Assembly (NCBI GenBank): GCA_038243995.1
Contig: JBBRTV010000009.1
Coordinates: 62,001-126,000 of the forward strand
Source: Scleromatobacter sp038243995
GTDB lineage: Bacteria > Pseudomonadota > Gammaproteobacteria > Burkholderiales > Burkholderiaceae_C
Length of the DNA stretch: 64,000 bases
Direction of reading: 5' to 3'
In this document: positions 8,917 to 18,140 of the stretch, piece by piece
How positions within the stretch are numbered: position 1 is the first letter of the stretch
Layout of the letters: each line of letters opens with the position of its first letter
The notes under the pieces: generated by a model
Told to the model about the DNA's origin: nothing
Database searches by the model: none
Seen by the model: only the letters and a program-made list of their open reading frames with translations
Program-made: the position numbers and the translations under genes

Positions 8917-10087
8917 CCTCGCCCAGTGGCTGCAGGGGCACTACCCGGAGCAGTTCGGATTCCTGCGCGTGTTCCAGTACCACACGTTCCGTGCCGTCAT
9001 GTCCGCGATGACCGCGCTCCTGATCGGCCTGGCCTTCGGCCCGTGGGTCATCCGTCGCCTGACGGAGCTCAAGATCGGCCAGCCGATCCGCGATTACGGC
9101 GTGCAGGCCCACCTCGTCAAGCGCGGCACGCCGACCATGGGCGGCGTGCTGGTGCTGATCGGCATCGGTGTCGCGACGCTGCTGTGGAGCGACTGGAGCA
9201 ACCGTTTCGTCTGGATCGTGATGCTGGTGACGTTCGGCTTCGGCGCCATCGGCTGGGCGGACGACTGGCGCAAGGTCGTCCAGAAGAATCCGGAGGGCAT
9301 GCCCTCGCGCGAGAAATACCTGTGGCAATCGCTGGTCGGGCTGGTCGCAGCGCTCTACCTCGCGTTCAGCGTGTCCGAGACCTCGAACCTGCGCGTCATC
9401 GAACTGTTCGTCCGCTGGGTGCAGAGCGGCTTCGCGAACGACTTGCCGCCCAAGGCCGACCTGATGCTGCCGTTCTTCAAGACGGTCAGCTACCCGCTGG
9501 GCGTGTTCGGCTTCATCACGCTGACCTACTTCGTGATCGTCGGTGCCAGCAACGCGGTCAACCTGACGGACGGACTGGATGGCCTGGCGATCATGCCGGT
9601 CGTGCTGGTCGCCGGCGCGCTGGGCCTGTTCGCCTACATCGTCGGCAATGCCGTGTATTCGAAGTACCTGCTGTTCCCCTACATCCCCGGTGCGGGCGAG
9701 CTGCTGATCTTCTGCTCCGCGATCGCCGGCGCCGGACTCGCGTTCCTGTGGTTCAACGCCCATCCGGCCCAGGTGTTCATGGGCGACGTCGGCGCGCTGG
9801 CGCTGGGCGGCGCGCTCGGCACGGTGGCGGTGATCACCCGCCAGGAGATCGTGCTCGGGATCATGGGCGGCGTGTTCGTGGCGGAGGCGCTGTCGGTCAT
9901 GGCGCAGGTCGCCTACTTCAAGTACACGAAGCGCAAGTACGGCGAAGGCCGGCGCATCCTGAAGATGGCGCCTTTGCACCACCATTTCGAGAAGTCCGGC
10001 TGGACCGAGACGCAGGTCGTGATCCGCTTCTGGATCATCACGATGCTGCTGTGCCTGGTCGGGCTGGCAAGCCTGAAGCTGCGGTGA
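8906..10087 (+). CDS. mraY: Phospho-N-acetylmuramoyl-pentapeptide transferase MraY
   Basis: MraY is the inner-membrane enzyme that transfers phospho-MurNAc-pentapeptide to undecaprenyl phosphate and makes lipid I. The 393-residue, multi-helix protein contains GTPTMGGVLVL, the acidic GWADDWRK, the metal/nucleotide motif NAVNLTDGLDGLA, FMGDVGALALGG and the cytoplasmic loop PLHHHFEKSGW. ATG 8906 (MLLSLAQWLQ) is preferred to the in-frame ATG at 8897, because it matches the family start and has GGAG about 9 bases upstream. A 34-base gap separates it from murD, the longest gap in this part of the operon. Confidence 0.98.
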   Translation: MLLSLAQWLQGHYPEQFGFLRVFQYHTFRAVMSAMTALLIGLAFGPWVIRRLTELKIGQPIRDYGVQAHLVKRGTPTMGGVLVLIGIGVATLLWSDWSNRFVWIVMLVTFGFGAIGWADDWRKVVQKNPEGMPSREKYLWQSLVGLVAALYLAFSVSETSNLRVIELFVRWVQSGFANDLPPKADLMLPFFKTVSYPLGVFGFITLTYFVIVGASNAVNLTDGLDGLAIMPVVLVAGALGLFAYIVGNAVYSKYLLFPYIPGAGELLIFCSAIAGAGLAFLWFNAHPAQVFMGDVGALALGGALGTVAVITRQEIVLGIMGGVFVAEALSVMAQVAYFKYTKRKYGEGRRILKMAPLHHHFEKSGWTETQVVIRFWIITMLLCLVGLASLKLR

Positions 10088-10121
10088 TCCGCCGCGCGCA
10101 ACCGATGCAACGAAGAGACGA

Positions 10122-12419
10122 GTGACCGATTTTTCCGAAACGACGGTGCTGATCCTGGGGCTTGGAGCCTCGGGCCTGGCCATGGCGCGCTGGTGCGCCG
10201 GGCTGGGCGCGCGCGTGCGTGTGTGGGACTCGCGCGAGGCGCCGCCGCAGGCCGCGGCGCTGGCCAGTGAAGTCGCGGGCAGCGAGTTCATCTCCGGCCC
10301 GGTGACCGCCGAGTTGCTGGACGGCGTCGCCCGCGTCTACAAGAGTCCCGGCCTGAGTCCGCTCGACGCGCGTCTCCTGCCGCTGCTGGCCGCCGCCCGT
10401 GCGGCGCTGATCCCCGTTCGCGGGGAACTCGACCTGTTCGCCGGCGCGCTCGCGCGACTCGAGGCGGATCGCGGCTATGCGCCCAAGGTGCTGGCGATCA
10501 CCGGCACCAACGGCAAGACGACGACGACCTCGCTGACCGGCCAGCTGATCGAGCGCGCGGGTCGCCGCGTCGCCGTCGCCGGCAACATCGGTCCGACGAT
10601 GCTGGACACGCTCGCCGCCGCGCTCGCCGCGCAGGCCGTGGCCGACATCGCGGCGCAGGCCGCGGCCGCGGCGCAGGCCGCGGCCGACGCCGAAGCGGCC
10701 GCGGCGCTGGCCGCCCAGGTCGCGACTGCCGACGCCGCCGCCAGGCTCGCCGCGGAGCAGCAGGCCCGGCTGGACGCCGAGATGGCTGCCGTGGCGCAAG
10801 CGAAGGCGGCGGAAAAGGCGGCGGCTGCCGAGGCCAGGGCGGCGGTCGTCTCGCGCAAGGCCGCGCGGGCGGCGGCGAGCGCGGCCAAAGCCGCGGCGTC
10901 CGACCAGGCGACCGTCTCCGTGCCGGACGAAGCGGCCGCCAACCAAGCAGCGAGCGACGCGCTCGTCGACGCATTGATGGCGCAGGCTGGCGACACCATG
11001 CCCGCGGCGCACGCCCTGTCCACGCCGGCCAACGTGCCGGAGTCGGTCGCGGCGTCCGACGAACTCGCACCGGCGCAGCCGGGCGAGGATGCGGCGTCGA
11101 CCGACTCCACGACGCTGGCCGATGCACTCGCCGACGCGCAGGCGGCAGACGCGGACGAAGACGAGCTGATCGTCGACGCCGACCAATTGCGCGACCTGGC
11201 CGCGCTCGACGGCGCGGACGCTGCCGCGAGCGTTGCCGAAGTCGCCGAGGGCTTCGGCGTCGCCGCCGAAGCCGGCGCCGCCGAAGCCGTCGGCGCCGAA
11301 GACGGCGCTGCGCCCGTTCCCGACGACGACGCACCGTCCATCGTCCTGATTCCGCCGCCACTGCCCGAGCCCGTGTTCACCCACCTCCCGCAGGTCTGGG
11401 TGCTCGAGCTCTCGAGCTTCCAGCTCGATGGCGCGGAGGACTTCGCGCCGAGCGCCGCGACAGTGCTCAACGTCACGCAGGATCACCTCGACTGGCATGG
11501 CGACATGGCCGCCTACGCCGCCGCGAAGGCGCGCGTCTTCGGCCCAGGCGGCCCGGACGCCGGGACGATCATGGTGATCAACCGCGACGACCCGGTCGTC
11601 GAGGCCATGGTGCCGCCGCCCATCGTCGTCAAGCCGACGACTCGGGGGGCGCGCAGCCGCACCGTCTCGCGCCGCGTGATCCGCTTCGGCCTGGATGCCC
11701 CGCGCGCGCCGGGCGATTTCGGCCTCGTGACGGAAAACGGCATGGCCTGGCTCGTGCGGGCCATGGAGCGCGACGAGACCATCAAGCGCAAGGCGGGCGA
11801 GGTCGACGAGATCGTCATCCAGCGCCTGATGCCGGCCGACGCGCTGCGCATCCGCGGCCGCCACAACGCGTCGAACGCGCTCGCCGCGCTGGCGCTCGCG
11901 TGCGCCGTCGGCGTGCCGCTCGCGCCGATGCTGCACGGGCTGCGCGAATACCGGGGCGAGCCGCACCGGGTGGAGCCGGTCGGCATGATCGGCGACATCG
12001 AGTTCTTCGACGATTCGAAGGGCACCAACGTGGGCGCGACCGTCGCCGCCCTCGGCGGCCTCGGCGCGGACCGGGCGCCGGCCAAGCTCGTCGTGATCCT
12101 CGGCGGCGACGGCAAGGGGCAGGACTTCACGCCGCTGGCCGAGCCGCTGCGCCGCCACGCGCGCGCGGCCGCGACGATCGGCAAGGACGCCGCCGCCATC
12201 GAGGCCGTGCTGCAATCCACCGGCGTGCAATTCGAACGCCATGCGACGCTGGAGGGCGCGACGCGCTGGTGCCTCGCGCACGCCGAGCACGGCGACGCCG
12301 TGCTGCTGAGCCCTGCCTGCGCGAGCATGGACATGTTTCGCGACTACAAGCACCGCGCGGACGTGTTCGTCGGCGCGATGCACGCACTGGCGGAAGACGC
12401 CGGGGAGATCCCCGCGTGA
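10122..12419 (+). CDS. murD: UDP-MurNAc-L-alanine:D-glutamate ligase MurD with a ~250-residue low-complexity insertion
   Basis: MurD adds D-glutamate to UDP-MurNAc-L-Ala. The protein has 765 residues, against about 450-500 for the family. The flanks are standard MurD: N-terminal LILGLGASGLAMARW, P-loop TGTNGKTTTTS (G128, K132), GNIG (near 155), VLELSSFQL (near 425), N450VTQDHLD457, the Lys expected to be carbamylated (K469), HNASNAL, DDSKGTNVGAT and SPACASMDMFRDYKHR. The extra segment (about 170-419, bases about 10630-11380) lies between the GNIG helix and the VLELSSFQL strand of the ATPase domain. Its first half is mostly Ala with E/Q/K/R, suggesting long helices or coiled coil; the second half is acidic with a Pro-rich end. 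The frame is continuous without stops, and GC content and codon style match the flanks, so this is not an obvious frameshift artefact. The start is GTG 10122 after a GAAGAGA-like ribosome site. It overlaps ftsW by 4 bases. Confidence 0.96.
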   Translation: MTDFSETTVLILGLGASGLAMARWCAGLGARVRVWDSREAPPQAAALASEVAGSEFISGPVTAELLDGVARVYKSPGLSPLDARLLPLLAAARAALIPVRGELDLFAGALARLEADRGYAPKVLAITGTNGKTTTTSLTGQLIERAGRRVAVAGNIGPTMLDTLAAALAAQAVADIAAQAAAAAQAAADAEAAAALAAQVATADAAARLAAEQQARLDAEMAAVAQAKAAEKAAAAEARAAVVSRKAARAAASAAKAAASDQATVSVPDEAAANQAASDALVDALMAQAGDTMPAAHALSTPANVPESVAASDELAPAQPGEDAASTDSTTLADALADAQAADADEDELIVDADQLRDLAALDGADAAASVAEVAEGFGVAAEAGAAEAVGAEDGAAPVPDDDAPSIVLIPPPLPEPVFTHLPQVWVLELSSFQLDGAEDFAPSAATVLNVTQDHLDWHGDMAAYAAAKARVFGPGGPDAGTIMVINRDDPVVEAMVPPPIVVKPTTRGARSRTVSRRVIRFGLDAPRAPGDFGLVTENGMAWLVRAMERDETIKRKAGEVDEIVIQRLMPADALRIRGRHNASNALAALALACAVGVPLAPMLHGLREYRGEPHRVEPVGMIGDIEFFDDSKGTNVGATVAALGGLGADRAPAKLVVILGGDGKGQDFTPLAEPLRRHARAAATIGKDAAAIEAVLQSTGVQFERHATLEGATRWCLAHAEHGDAVLLSPACASMDMFRDYKHRADVFVGAMHALAEDAGEIPA

Positions 12420-13696
12420 CCGTCTTCGCCCTGATCAAGCAACACCTGCCCGAATGGCCCGGCTTCCGCCCGCACGAATGGTTCCGCAACCGGCGCCAGG
12501 CCGCGAGCGCGGAAGAGCGCGTGCCGATCCGCGACTGGATCGACGCCGGCCGGCCGGCCCGCATCATGGGCGTCGACAGCGCCCTGATCTGGGTCGTCGG
12601 CGCCCTGCTCGCGCTGGGCCTGGTGATGGTCTATTCGGCCTCGGTCGCGTTGCCGGACAGCCCGCGCTTCGCGCTCTACACGTCGACGCACTTCCTCGGT
12701 CGCCAGGCGCTGTTCATCTGCATCGGGCTGGTCTGTGCCTTCGCCACCGCGCAGGTGCCGATCGCGATCTGGGAGAAATGGGCGCCCTGGATCTTCGGCC
12801 TCGCGATGGTGCTGCTGTTCCTCGTGCTCATCCCGCACATCGGCAAGGGCGTCAACGGCGCGCGCCGCTGGATCCCGCTGGGCCTGCTGAACTTCCAGCC
12901 CAGCGAGCTCGCGAAGCTGGGCATGTCGATGTACGCGGCCAGCTACATGGTGCGCAAGATGGACGTCAAGGAGCACTTCGTCAAGGCCGTGTGGCCGATG
13001 GCCGTGGCGCTCGCGGCCATCGGCGTGCTGCTGCTCGCCGAGCCGGACATGGGCGCGTTCATGGTGATCGCGGCGATCGCGCTCGGCATCCTCTTCCTCG
13101 GCGGCGTCAATGGCCGCATGTTCCTCGTCAGCGTCGCGGTGCTGGTGGGCGCGTTCGTGCTGATGATCGTGTTCAGCGAGTTCCGCCGCCAGCGCATCTT
13201 CGCCTACCTCGATCCGTGGAACCCGACCTACGCGCAGGGCAAGGCCTACCAGCTCACGCACTCGCTGATCGCGTTCGGCCGCGGCGAACTCTTCGGCCAG
13301 GGCCTGGGTTCGTCGATCGAGAAGCTCCACTACCTGCCCGAGGCGCACACCGACTTCCTGATGGCCGTGATCGGCGAGGAACTGGGCTTCGTCGGCGTCT
13401 TCATCGTCATCGCGGCGTTCTTCTGGCTCACCCGCCGCCTGTTCATCATCGGCCGCCAGGCGATCGCGCTCGACCGCGTCTTCGCCGGCCTGATGTGCCA
13501 GGGCGTCGGCCTGTGGATGGGCGCGCAGTCCTTCATCAACTTCGGCGTGAACCTGGGCGTGCTGCCCACCAAGGGCCTCACCTTGCCGCTGCTGAGCTAT
13601 GGCGGCTCGGGCGTCGTGCTGAACCTGGTCGCGCTCGCGCTGGTACTGCGGGTCGACATGGAAAGCCGGGCGCTGATGAGAGGGGGCCGCACATGA
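12416..13696 (+). CDS. ftsW: Septal peptidoglycan glycosyltransferase FtsW
   Basis: FtsW is a SEDS-family polymerase that builds septal glycan strands from lipid II with FtsI. The 426-residue protein has a cytoplasmic N-terminal tail of about 50 residues, then about ten membrane helices starting at IWVVGALLALGLVMVYSAS. SEDS hallmarks are present: GVNGARRWIPLG followed by FQPSELAKLG, PDMGAFMV, the large-loop region AYLDPWNP, and the C-terminal INFGVNLGVLPTKGLTLPLLSYGGSG. GTG 12416 overlaps the murD stop and has GGGGAG about 9 bases upstream. The stop overlaps murG by 4 bases. Confidence 0.98.
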   Translation: MTVFALIKQHLPEWPGFRPHEWFRNRRQAASAEERVPIRDWIDAGRPARIMGVDSALIWVVGALLALGLVMVYSASVALPDSPRFALYTSTHFLGRQALFICIGLVCAFATAQVPIAIWEKWAPWIFGLAMVLLFLVLIPHIGKGVNGARRWIPLGLLNFQPSELAKLGMSMYAASYMVRKMDVKEHFVKAVWPMAVALAAIGVLLLAEPDMGAFMVIAAIALGILFLGGVNGRMFLVSVAVLVGAFVLMIVFSEFRRQRIFAYLDPWNPTYAQGKAYQLTHSLIAFGRGELFGQGLGSSIEKLHYLPEAHTDFLMAVIGEELGFVGVFIVIAAFFWLTRRLFIIGRQAIALDRVFAGLMCQGVGLWMGAQSFINFGVNLGVLPTKGLTLPLLSYGGSGVVLNLVALALVLRVDMESRALMRGGRT

Positions 13697-14814
13697 GCGA
13701 GCTCGTGAACGCATCCGCGCCGCGCGCGTCGGCCCCGCCGCCCGCGCGCCATCTCGTCGTGATGGCCGCGGGCACCGGCGGCCACGTGATGCCGGGGCTG
13801 GCCGTCGCGCGCGAAGTGCAGGCGCGCGGCTGGACGGTGAGCTGGCTCGGCACGCGCACGGGCATGGAGAATCGCCTCGTGCCGCCGTCGGGCATCCCGC
13901 TCGACACCATCGATTTCGCCGGCGTGCGCGGCAAGGGCCTGCTCGGCAACCTGCGTGGCGTGGTGCAGCTGATCGGCGCGTTCGGTGCCTGCCGACATAT
14001 CCTCGCAAAGCGCAACGCGACGGCGGTGCTGGGCATGGGCGGCTACGTCTGCTATCCGGGCGGCAAGGTCGCGCGCCGGATGAACAAGCCGCTGCTGCTC
14101 GTCAACGCCGACGCCGCGTTGCTGTTGTCCAACAAGTCGCTGCTGTCCGCGTGCGACCGCATCGCATTCGGCTTCGACGGCGCGGACGCCCGGCGCACGC
14201 CCAAGGCCGTCGTCACCGGCAATCCGGTGCGCGCCGAGATCGAGGCGATCGCGCCGCCGGCCACGCGCTTCGCGCACCGCAGCGGCCCGCTGCGCGTGCT
14301 GCTGGTCGGGGGCAGCCTGGGTGCGAAGGTGCTCAACGAGACGCTGCCCGCGGCGCTGAAGCTGCTGCCGGCCGCCGAGCGCCCGCGCGTCACGCACCAG
14401 ACCGGCGAGAAGCACTGGGCGGCGGTCCAGGCCGAGTATTCGGCCGCCGGCATCGAGGCCGAGATCGTGCCGTTCATCGACGACATGCCGCGCCGGCTGT
14501 CCGAGTGCGACCTGATCGTCTGCCGGGCCGGCGCGATCACGGTCAGCGAACTCTGCGCCGCAGGCGTCGCGAGCGTGCTCGTGCCGCTCGTGATCAGCAC
14601 CACGTCCCACCAGCGCGACAACGCCGCGTGGCTCGCCGACCGTGGCGCCGCGCGGCACCTGCCGCAGACGGAACTCACTCCCGAACGCCTCGCAGCCGAG
14701 CTGCGCGGCGCCAGCCGCCCGAACCTGCAGGCCATGGCCGAGCGCGCCCGCGCCCTCGCGCGCCCGCAGGCCGCGGCGCGGGTGGCCGACGAACTTGAAA
14801 GGCTCGTGGCATGA
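13693..14814 (+). CDS. murG: Undecaprenyl-PP-MurNAc-pentapeptide:GlcNAc transferase MurG
   Basis: MurG converts lipid I to lipid II at the cytoplasmic face of the inner membrane. It is a GT-B glycosyltransferase of 373 residues. The N-terminal glycine loop is GTGGHVMPGLAVA (about 27-39), GMGGYVCYPGG lies in the acceptor domain, and VGGSLGAKVLN and CRAGAITVSELCAAG form the UDP-GlcNAc side. An extra stretch of about 18 Ala/Pro-rich residues precedes the first strand, slightly longer than in E. coli. It overlaps ftsW and murC by 4 bases each, so it is coupled to both. Confidence 0.98.
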   Translation: MSELVNASAPRASAPPPARHLVVMAAGTGGHVMPGLAVAREVQARGWTVSWLGTRTGMENRLVPPSGIPLDTIDFAGVRGKGLLGNLRGVVQLIGAFGACRHILAKRNATAVLGMGGYVCYPGGKVARRMNKPLLLVNADAALLLSNKSLLSACDRIAFGFDGADARRTPKAVVTGNPVRAEIEAIAPPATRFAHRSGPLRVLLVGGSLGAKVLNETLPAALKLLPAAERPRVTHQTGEKHWAAVQAEYSAAGIEAEIVPFIDDMPRRLSECDLIVCRAGAITVSELCAAGVASVLVPLVISTTSHQRDNAAWLADRGAARHLPQTELTPERLAAELRGASRPNLQAMAERARALARPQAAARVADELERLVA

Positions 14815-16256
14815 AACACGCAGTCAAGCGAATCCACTTCGTCGGCGTCGGTGGCGCCGGCATGAGCGGCATCGCCGAGATCCTGCACAACCTGGGCTAC
14901 GAGGTGTCCGGGTCCGACCAGTCCGACAGCCCGACCTCGCGCCGGCTGGGCGAGTTGGGCATCCGCATCTTCGTCGGCCACGACGCGGCCAACATCGCCG
15001 ACGCGCAGGCTGTGGTCACGTCCACGGCCGTCAAGGGCGACAACCCCGAAGTGATCGCGGCGCGCGCCCGGCACGTCCCCATCGTGCCGCGCGCCGTGAT
15101 GCTGGCCGAGCTGATGCGCCTGCGCAAGGGCATCGCGATCGCCGGCACGCACGGCAAGACGACCACCACGTCGCTCGTCACCAGCGTGCTGGCCGAGGCC
15201 GGTGTCGATCCGACCTTCGTCATCGGCGGACGCCTGAACAGCGCGGGCGCCAACTCGCGCCTGGGCTCGGGCGAGTACATCGTGGTCGAAGCCGACGAAT
15301 CCGACGCGTCGTTCCTGAACCTGATGCCGATCCTGGCCGTGGTCACGAACATCGACACCGACCACATGGACACTTATGGCCACGACTTCGCACGCCTGAA
15401 GGGCGCGTTCGTCGAGTTCCTCCACCGCATGCCGTTCTACGGCTCGGCGATCGTCTGCGGCGACGATGCGGGCGTGCGTTCCATCATTCCTATGGTCTCG
15501 CGGCCGGTGATCACCTACGGGCTGAACGAGGACGTCCAGGTGCGCGCCGTCGACGTGCGCGCGCTCGCCGGCGGCCAGATGAGCTTCACCTGCAAGCGCC
15601 GCAACGGCGTGGAAATGCCCGATCTCGACATCACGCTGAACCTGCCCGGCGAGCACAACGTGCGCAACGCGCTGGCCGCGATCGCGGTGGCCACCGAGCT
15701 CGAGCTGCCCGACGCGGCGATCCGGCGCGCGCTCGCGGGGTTCACCGGCGTCGACCGGCGCTTCCAGCGTTACGGCGAGCTGCCGGTCGATGCGGTCAAG
15801 GGCGGCGGCGCGTTCACCCTGATCGACGACTACGGCCACCACCCGGTCGAGATGGCCGCGGTGATCGCCGCCGCGCGCGGCGCATTCCCCGGCCGCCGTC
15901 TCGTGATCGCGTTCCAGCCGCATCGGTTCACCCGCACCCGCGACTGCTTCGAGGACTTCGTCAAGGTGATGGGCCAGGCCGATTCCATCCTCCTGACCGA
16001 GGTGTACGCGGCCGGCGAGTCGCCCATCGTCGCCGCCGATGGCCGCTCGCTCGCCCGCGCGCTGCGTGTTGCCGGCAAGGTCGACCCGGTGTTCGTCGAC
16101 GACGTCGACGAACTCGCCGCCGCGATCGTCGACCACGCGCGCGACGGCGACGTCGTGATCTCGATGGGCGCCGGCTCGATCGCCGCCGTGCCGCCGCGGG
16201 TCGTCGACATGGCCCCGGCCCGGGACACCCCCGCAATTCACGGAGCCGCGCTATGA
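14811..16256 (+). CDS. murC: UDP-N-acetylmuramate:L-alanine ligase MurC
   Basis: MurC attaches the first stem-peptide residue, L-alanine, to UDP-MurNAc. The 481-residue protein has the N-terminal FVGVGGAGMSGIAEIL, the P-loop GTHGKTTTTSLV (about 115-126), VEADESDASFL, NIDTDHMDTYG with the catalytic His, GEHNVRNALAA, and DDYGHHPVE at the start of the C-terminal domain. Length and motifs fit the family. ATG 14811 overlaps the murG stop (ATGA), and the gene overlaps ddl by 4 bases. Nothing unusual was seen. Confidence 0.98.
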   Translation: MKHAVKRIHFVGVGGAGMSGIAEILHNLGYEVSGSDQSDSPTSRRLGELGIRIFVGHDAANIADAQAVVTSTAVKGDNPEVIAARARHVPIVPRAVMLAELMRLRKGIAIAGTHGKTTTTSLVTSVLAEAGVDPTFVIGGRLNSAGANSRLGSGEYIVVEADESDASFLNLMPILAVVTNIDTDHMDTYGHDFARLKGAFVEFLHRMPFYGSAIVCGDDAGVRSIIPMVSRPVITYGLNEDVQVRAVDVRALAGGQMSFTCKRRNGVEMPDLDITLNLPGEHNVRNALAAIAVATELELPDAAIRRALAGFTGVDRRFQRYGELPVDAVKGGGAFTLIDDYGHHPVEMAAVIAAARGAFPGRRLVIAFQPHRFTRTRDCFEDFVKVMGQADSILLTEVYAAGESPIVAADGRSLARALRVAGKVDPVFVDDVDELAAAIVDHARDGDVVISMGAGSIAAVPPRVVDMAPARDTPAIHGAAL

Positions 16257-17278
16257 ACATGACGCCGCTGACCGAAGGACAAGCCAAGGCCCTGGGCAAG
16301 GTCGCCGTGCTGATGGGCGGCACGTCCGCCGAACGCATGATTTCGCAGCTGTCGGGCGCCGGCGTGCTCGCGGCGCTGCGCGCCGGCGGCATCGACGCGC
16401 ATGCGTTCGACCCCGCCGAGCGCCCGCTGGAAGACCTGCGGCGCGACGGCTTCGCGCGCTGCTTCATCGCGTTGCACGGCCGCCACGGCGAAGACGGCAC
16501 GGTGCAGGGCGCGCTCGAACTGCTGGGCATCCCCTACACCGGGCCCGGCGTGATGCCCTGCGCGATCGCGATCGACAAGATCATGACCAAGCGCATCTGG
16601 GCGTCCGAAGGCCTGCCGACGCCGCGCTCTCGCGTGCTCGGCCCCGCCGACCAGGCGCGCGAGGTCGTGCGCACCGTCCCCGACGACCTGGGCCTGCCGC
16701 TGATCGTCAAGCCGCCGCGCGAGGGTTCGTCGATCGGCGTCACCAAGGTCAAGGGCTACTCGCAGATGCAGGATGCGGTGCAGCTGGCCGCCGGCTACGA
16801 CGTCGAGGTGCTGTGCGAGGAATTCATCGACGGCGAGGAAGTGACCTGCGCGATCCTCGGACAAGGCGCCGCTGCCGTCGCCCTGCCGATCGTGCGGATC
16901 GTCGCGCCCGAAGGCAAGTACGACCTGCAGAACAAGTACTTCACCGACGTCGTGAAGTACCACTGCCCGAGCGGCCTGCCCGAGGCGGAAGAACGCGAGA
17001 TCCAGCGCATCGCGCTCGCGGCCTATCGCCTGCTGGGCGGGCGCGGCTGGAGCCGCCTCGACGTGATGATCCGCGCGCGCGACCGCCAGCCGTTCCTCAT
17101 CGAGATGAACACCTCGCCGGGCATGACGGGCCATTCGCTCGTGCCGATCGCCGCGCGTGCCGCCGGCCTGAGCTACGAGGCGCTGTGCGCGCTGCTCGTC
17201 GCCAATGCGGCGCTCGAGCCCGTGGGTCGCGGCGGCAAGCCGGCCTCGAACGAGCAGGACGAAGGGCAGGGGGCCTGA
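16253..17278 (+). CDS. ddl: D-alanine:D-alanine ligase
   Basis: Ddl makes the D-Ala-D-Ala dipeptide used by MurF, with an ATP-grasp fold. The 341-residue product carries VLMGGTSAER (about 18-27), ALHGRHGEDGTVQG, the ATP-grasp KPPREGSSIGVTKV and the C-terminal EMNTSPGMTGHSLVP with metal ligands. About 15 residues precede the usual family start. The first motif reads AERMIS instead of the common AEREVS; the catalytically important first Glu is kept and only the next two positions differ. It overlaps murC by 4 bases and is followed 8 bases later by ftsQ. The position inside dcw supports the ddlB-type identity. Confidence 0.97.
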   Translation: MNMTPLTEGQAKALGKVAVLMGGTSAERMISQLSGAGVLAALRAGGIDAHAFDPAERPLEDLRRDGFARCFIALHGRHGEDGTVQGALELLGIPYTGPGVMPCAIAIDKIMTKRIWASEGLPTPRSRVLGPADQAREVVRTVPDDLGLPLIVKPPREGSSIGVTKVKGYSQMQDAVQLAAGYDVEVLCEEFIDGEEVTCAILGQGAAAVALPIVRIVAPEGKYDLQNKYFTDVVKYHCPSGLPEAEEREIQRIALAAYRLLGGRGWSRLDVMIRARDRQPFLIEMNTSPGMTGHSLVPIAARAAGLSYEALCALLVANAALEPVGRGGKPASNEQDEGQGA

Positions 17279-17286
17279 ACGACGCC

Positions 17287-18126
17287 ATGCTGCTGCGCCA
17301 ACCGACCCCCCCGACCGCCGCCACCGAAGTTCCCGGCGCGTTGCCGGCCGACATCCGCGCGATGAACCTCCTCGCCGCCGGGGTGTTCGTGCTCGCGGGC
17401 GCGGCCGTGGTCGCGTCGGCGGGGTCTTGGATCGCGCGCCGGCCGGCGTTCGCGCTCGGCGGCGTCCGGCTCGAGGGCGACCTGCAGCGCAACAGCGTGA
17501 CCACCGTGCGCGCGAACGCGCTGCCGCACTTGTCGGGCAACTTCTTCACGATGGACCTGGCGCACGCGCGCGCCGCCTTCGAGCAGGTGCCCTGGGTGCG
17601 CCATGCGGTCGTCCGGCGCGTGTGGCCGAACCGGATCGTCGTCACGCTCGAGGAACACCAGCCGATCGCGCTGTGGGCCGGCGACGAGAACAGCGACAAG
17701 ATGGTCAACAGCCACGGCGAAGTGTTCGAGGCGAACGTCGGCGACGTGGAGGACGACAGCCTGCCGGAGTTCGCGGGCCCCGACGGCAGTTCGCCGCAGG
17801 TGCTCGCGATGTACCAGCGCCTGTTCCCGGTGTTCAAGCAGCTGAATGTCGATGTCACGGGGCTCTCGTTGTCGGGTCGCGGCAGCTGGAAGGTGGAGCT
17901 CGACAGCGGCGCCACGATCGAACTCGGACGCGGGACGGAGGAAGAGGTGAGCGAACGCACGGTGCGTTTCGTGAGGACGGTTCCGCAGGTACTGCACAAG
18001 TTTCATGCGCCGCTCGAAAGTGCGGACCTGCGGCATGCCGAAGGCTATGCGGTGAAGTTGAAGGGCGTCACGGTCGCGGCGGGGGCCGGCGTGGCGCCGC
18101 TCGCGCCGGTCGGGCGCCCGGAATAG
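17287..18126 (+). CDS. ftsQ: Cell division protein FtsQ
   Basis: FtsQ is the bitopic divisome scaffold that binds FtsB-FtsL and recruits late division proteins. The 279-residue protein has a short cytoplasmic N-terminus, one membrane helix (NLLAAGVFVLAGAAVVASA, about 31-49), a POTRA domain starting at FALGGVRLEGDLQRNS (about 56), VPWVRHAVVRRVWPNRI and EEHQPIALW, then the beta domain with ERTVRFVRTVP. The Ala/Pro tail after about residue 262 looks disordered. ATG 17287 is preferred, as it lies 8 bases after the ddl stop; the longer upstream frame overlaps ddl. The family is divergent, but position and layout are clear. Confidence 0.96.
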   Translation: MLLRQPTPPTAATEVPGALPADIRAMNLLAAGVFVLAGAAVVASAGSWIARRPAFALGGVRLEGDLQRNSVTTVRANALPHLSGNFFTMDLAHARAAFEQVPWVRHAVVRRVWPNRIVVTLEEHQPIALWAGDENSDKMVNSHGEVFEANVGDVEDDSLPEFAGPDGSSPQVLAMYQRLFPVFKQLNVDVTGLSLSGRGSWKVELDSGATIELGRGTEEEVSERTVRFVRTVPQVLHKFHAPLESADLRHAEGYAVKLKGVTVAAGAGVAPLAPVGRPE

Positions 18127-18140
18127 GGGAACGGACAGCA

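Noticed and set aside
10475..11476. Minus-strand frames within the MurD insertion, Ser/Ala-rich or Arg/Pro-rich
   Set aside because: They mirror the low-complexity GC repeats of murD and have no ribosome site or known features. I treat the insertion as part of murD, not as a nested gene.
14052..16241. Long minus-strand frame opposite murG-murC
   Set aside because: Same reason: shadow of strong plus-strand genes.
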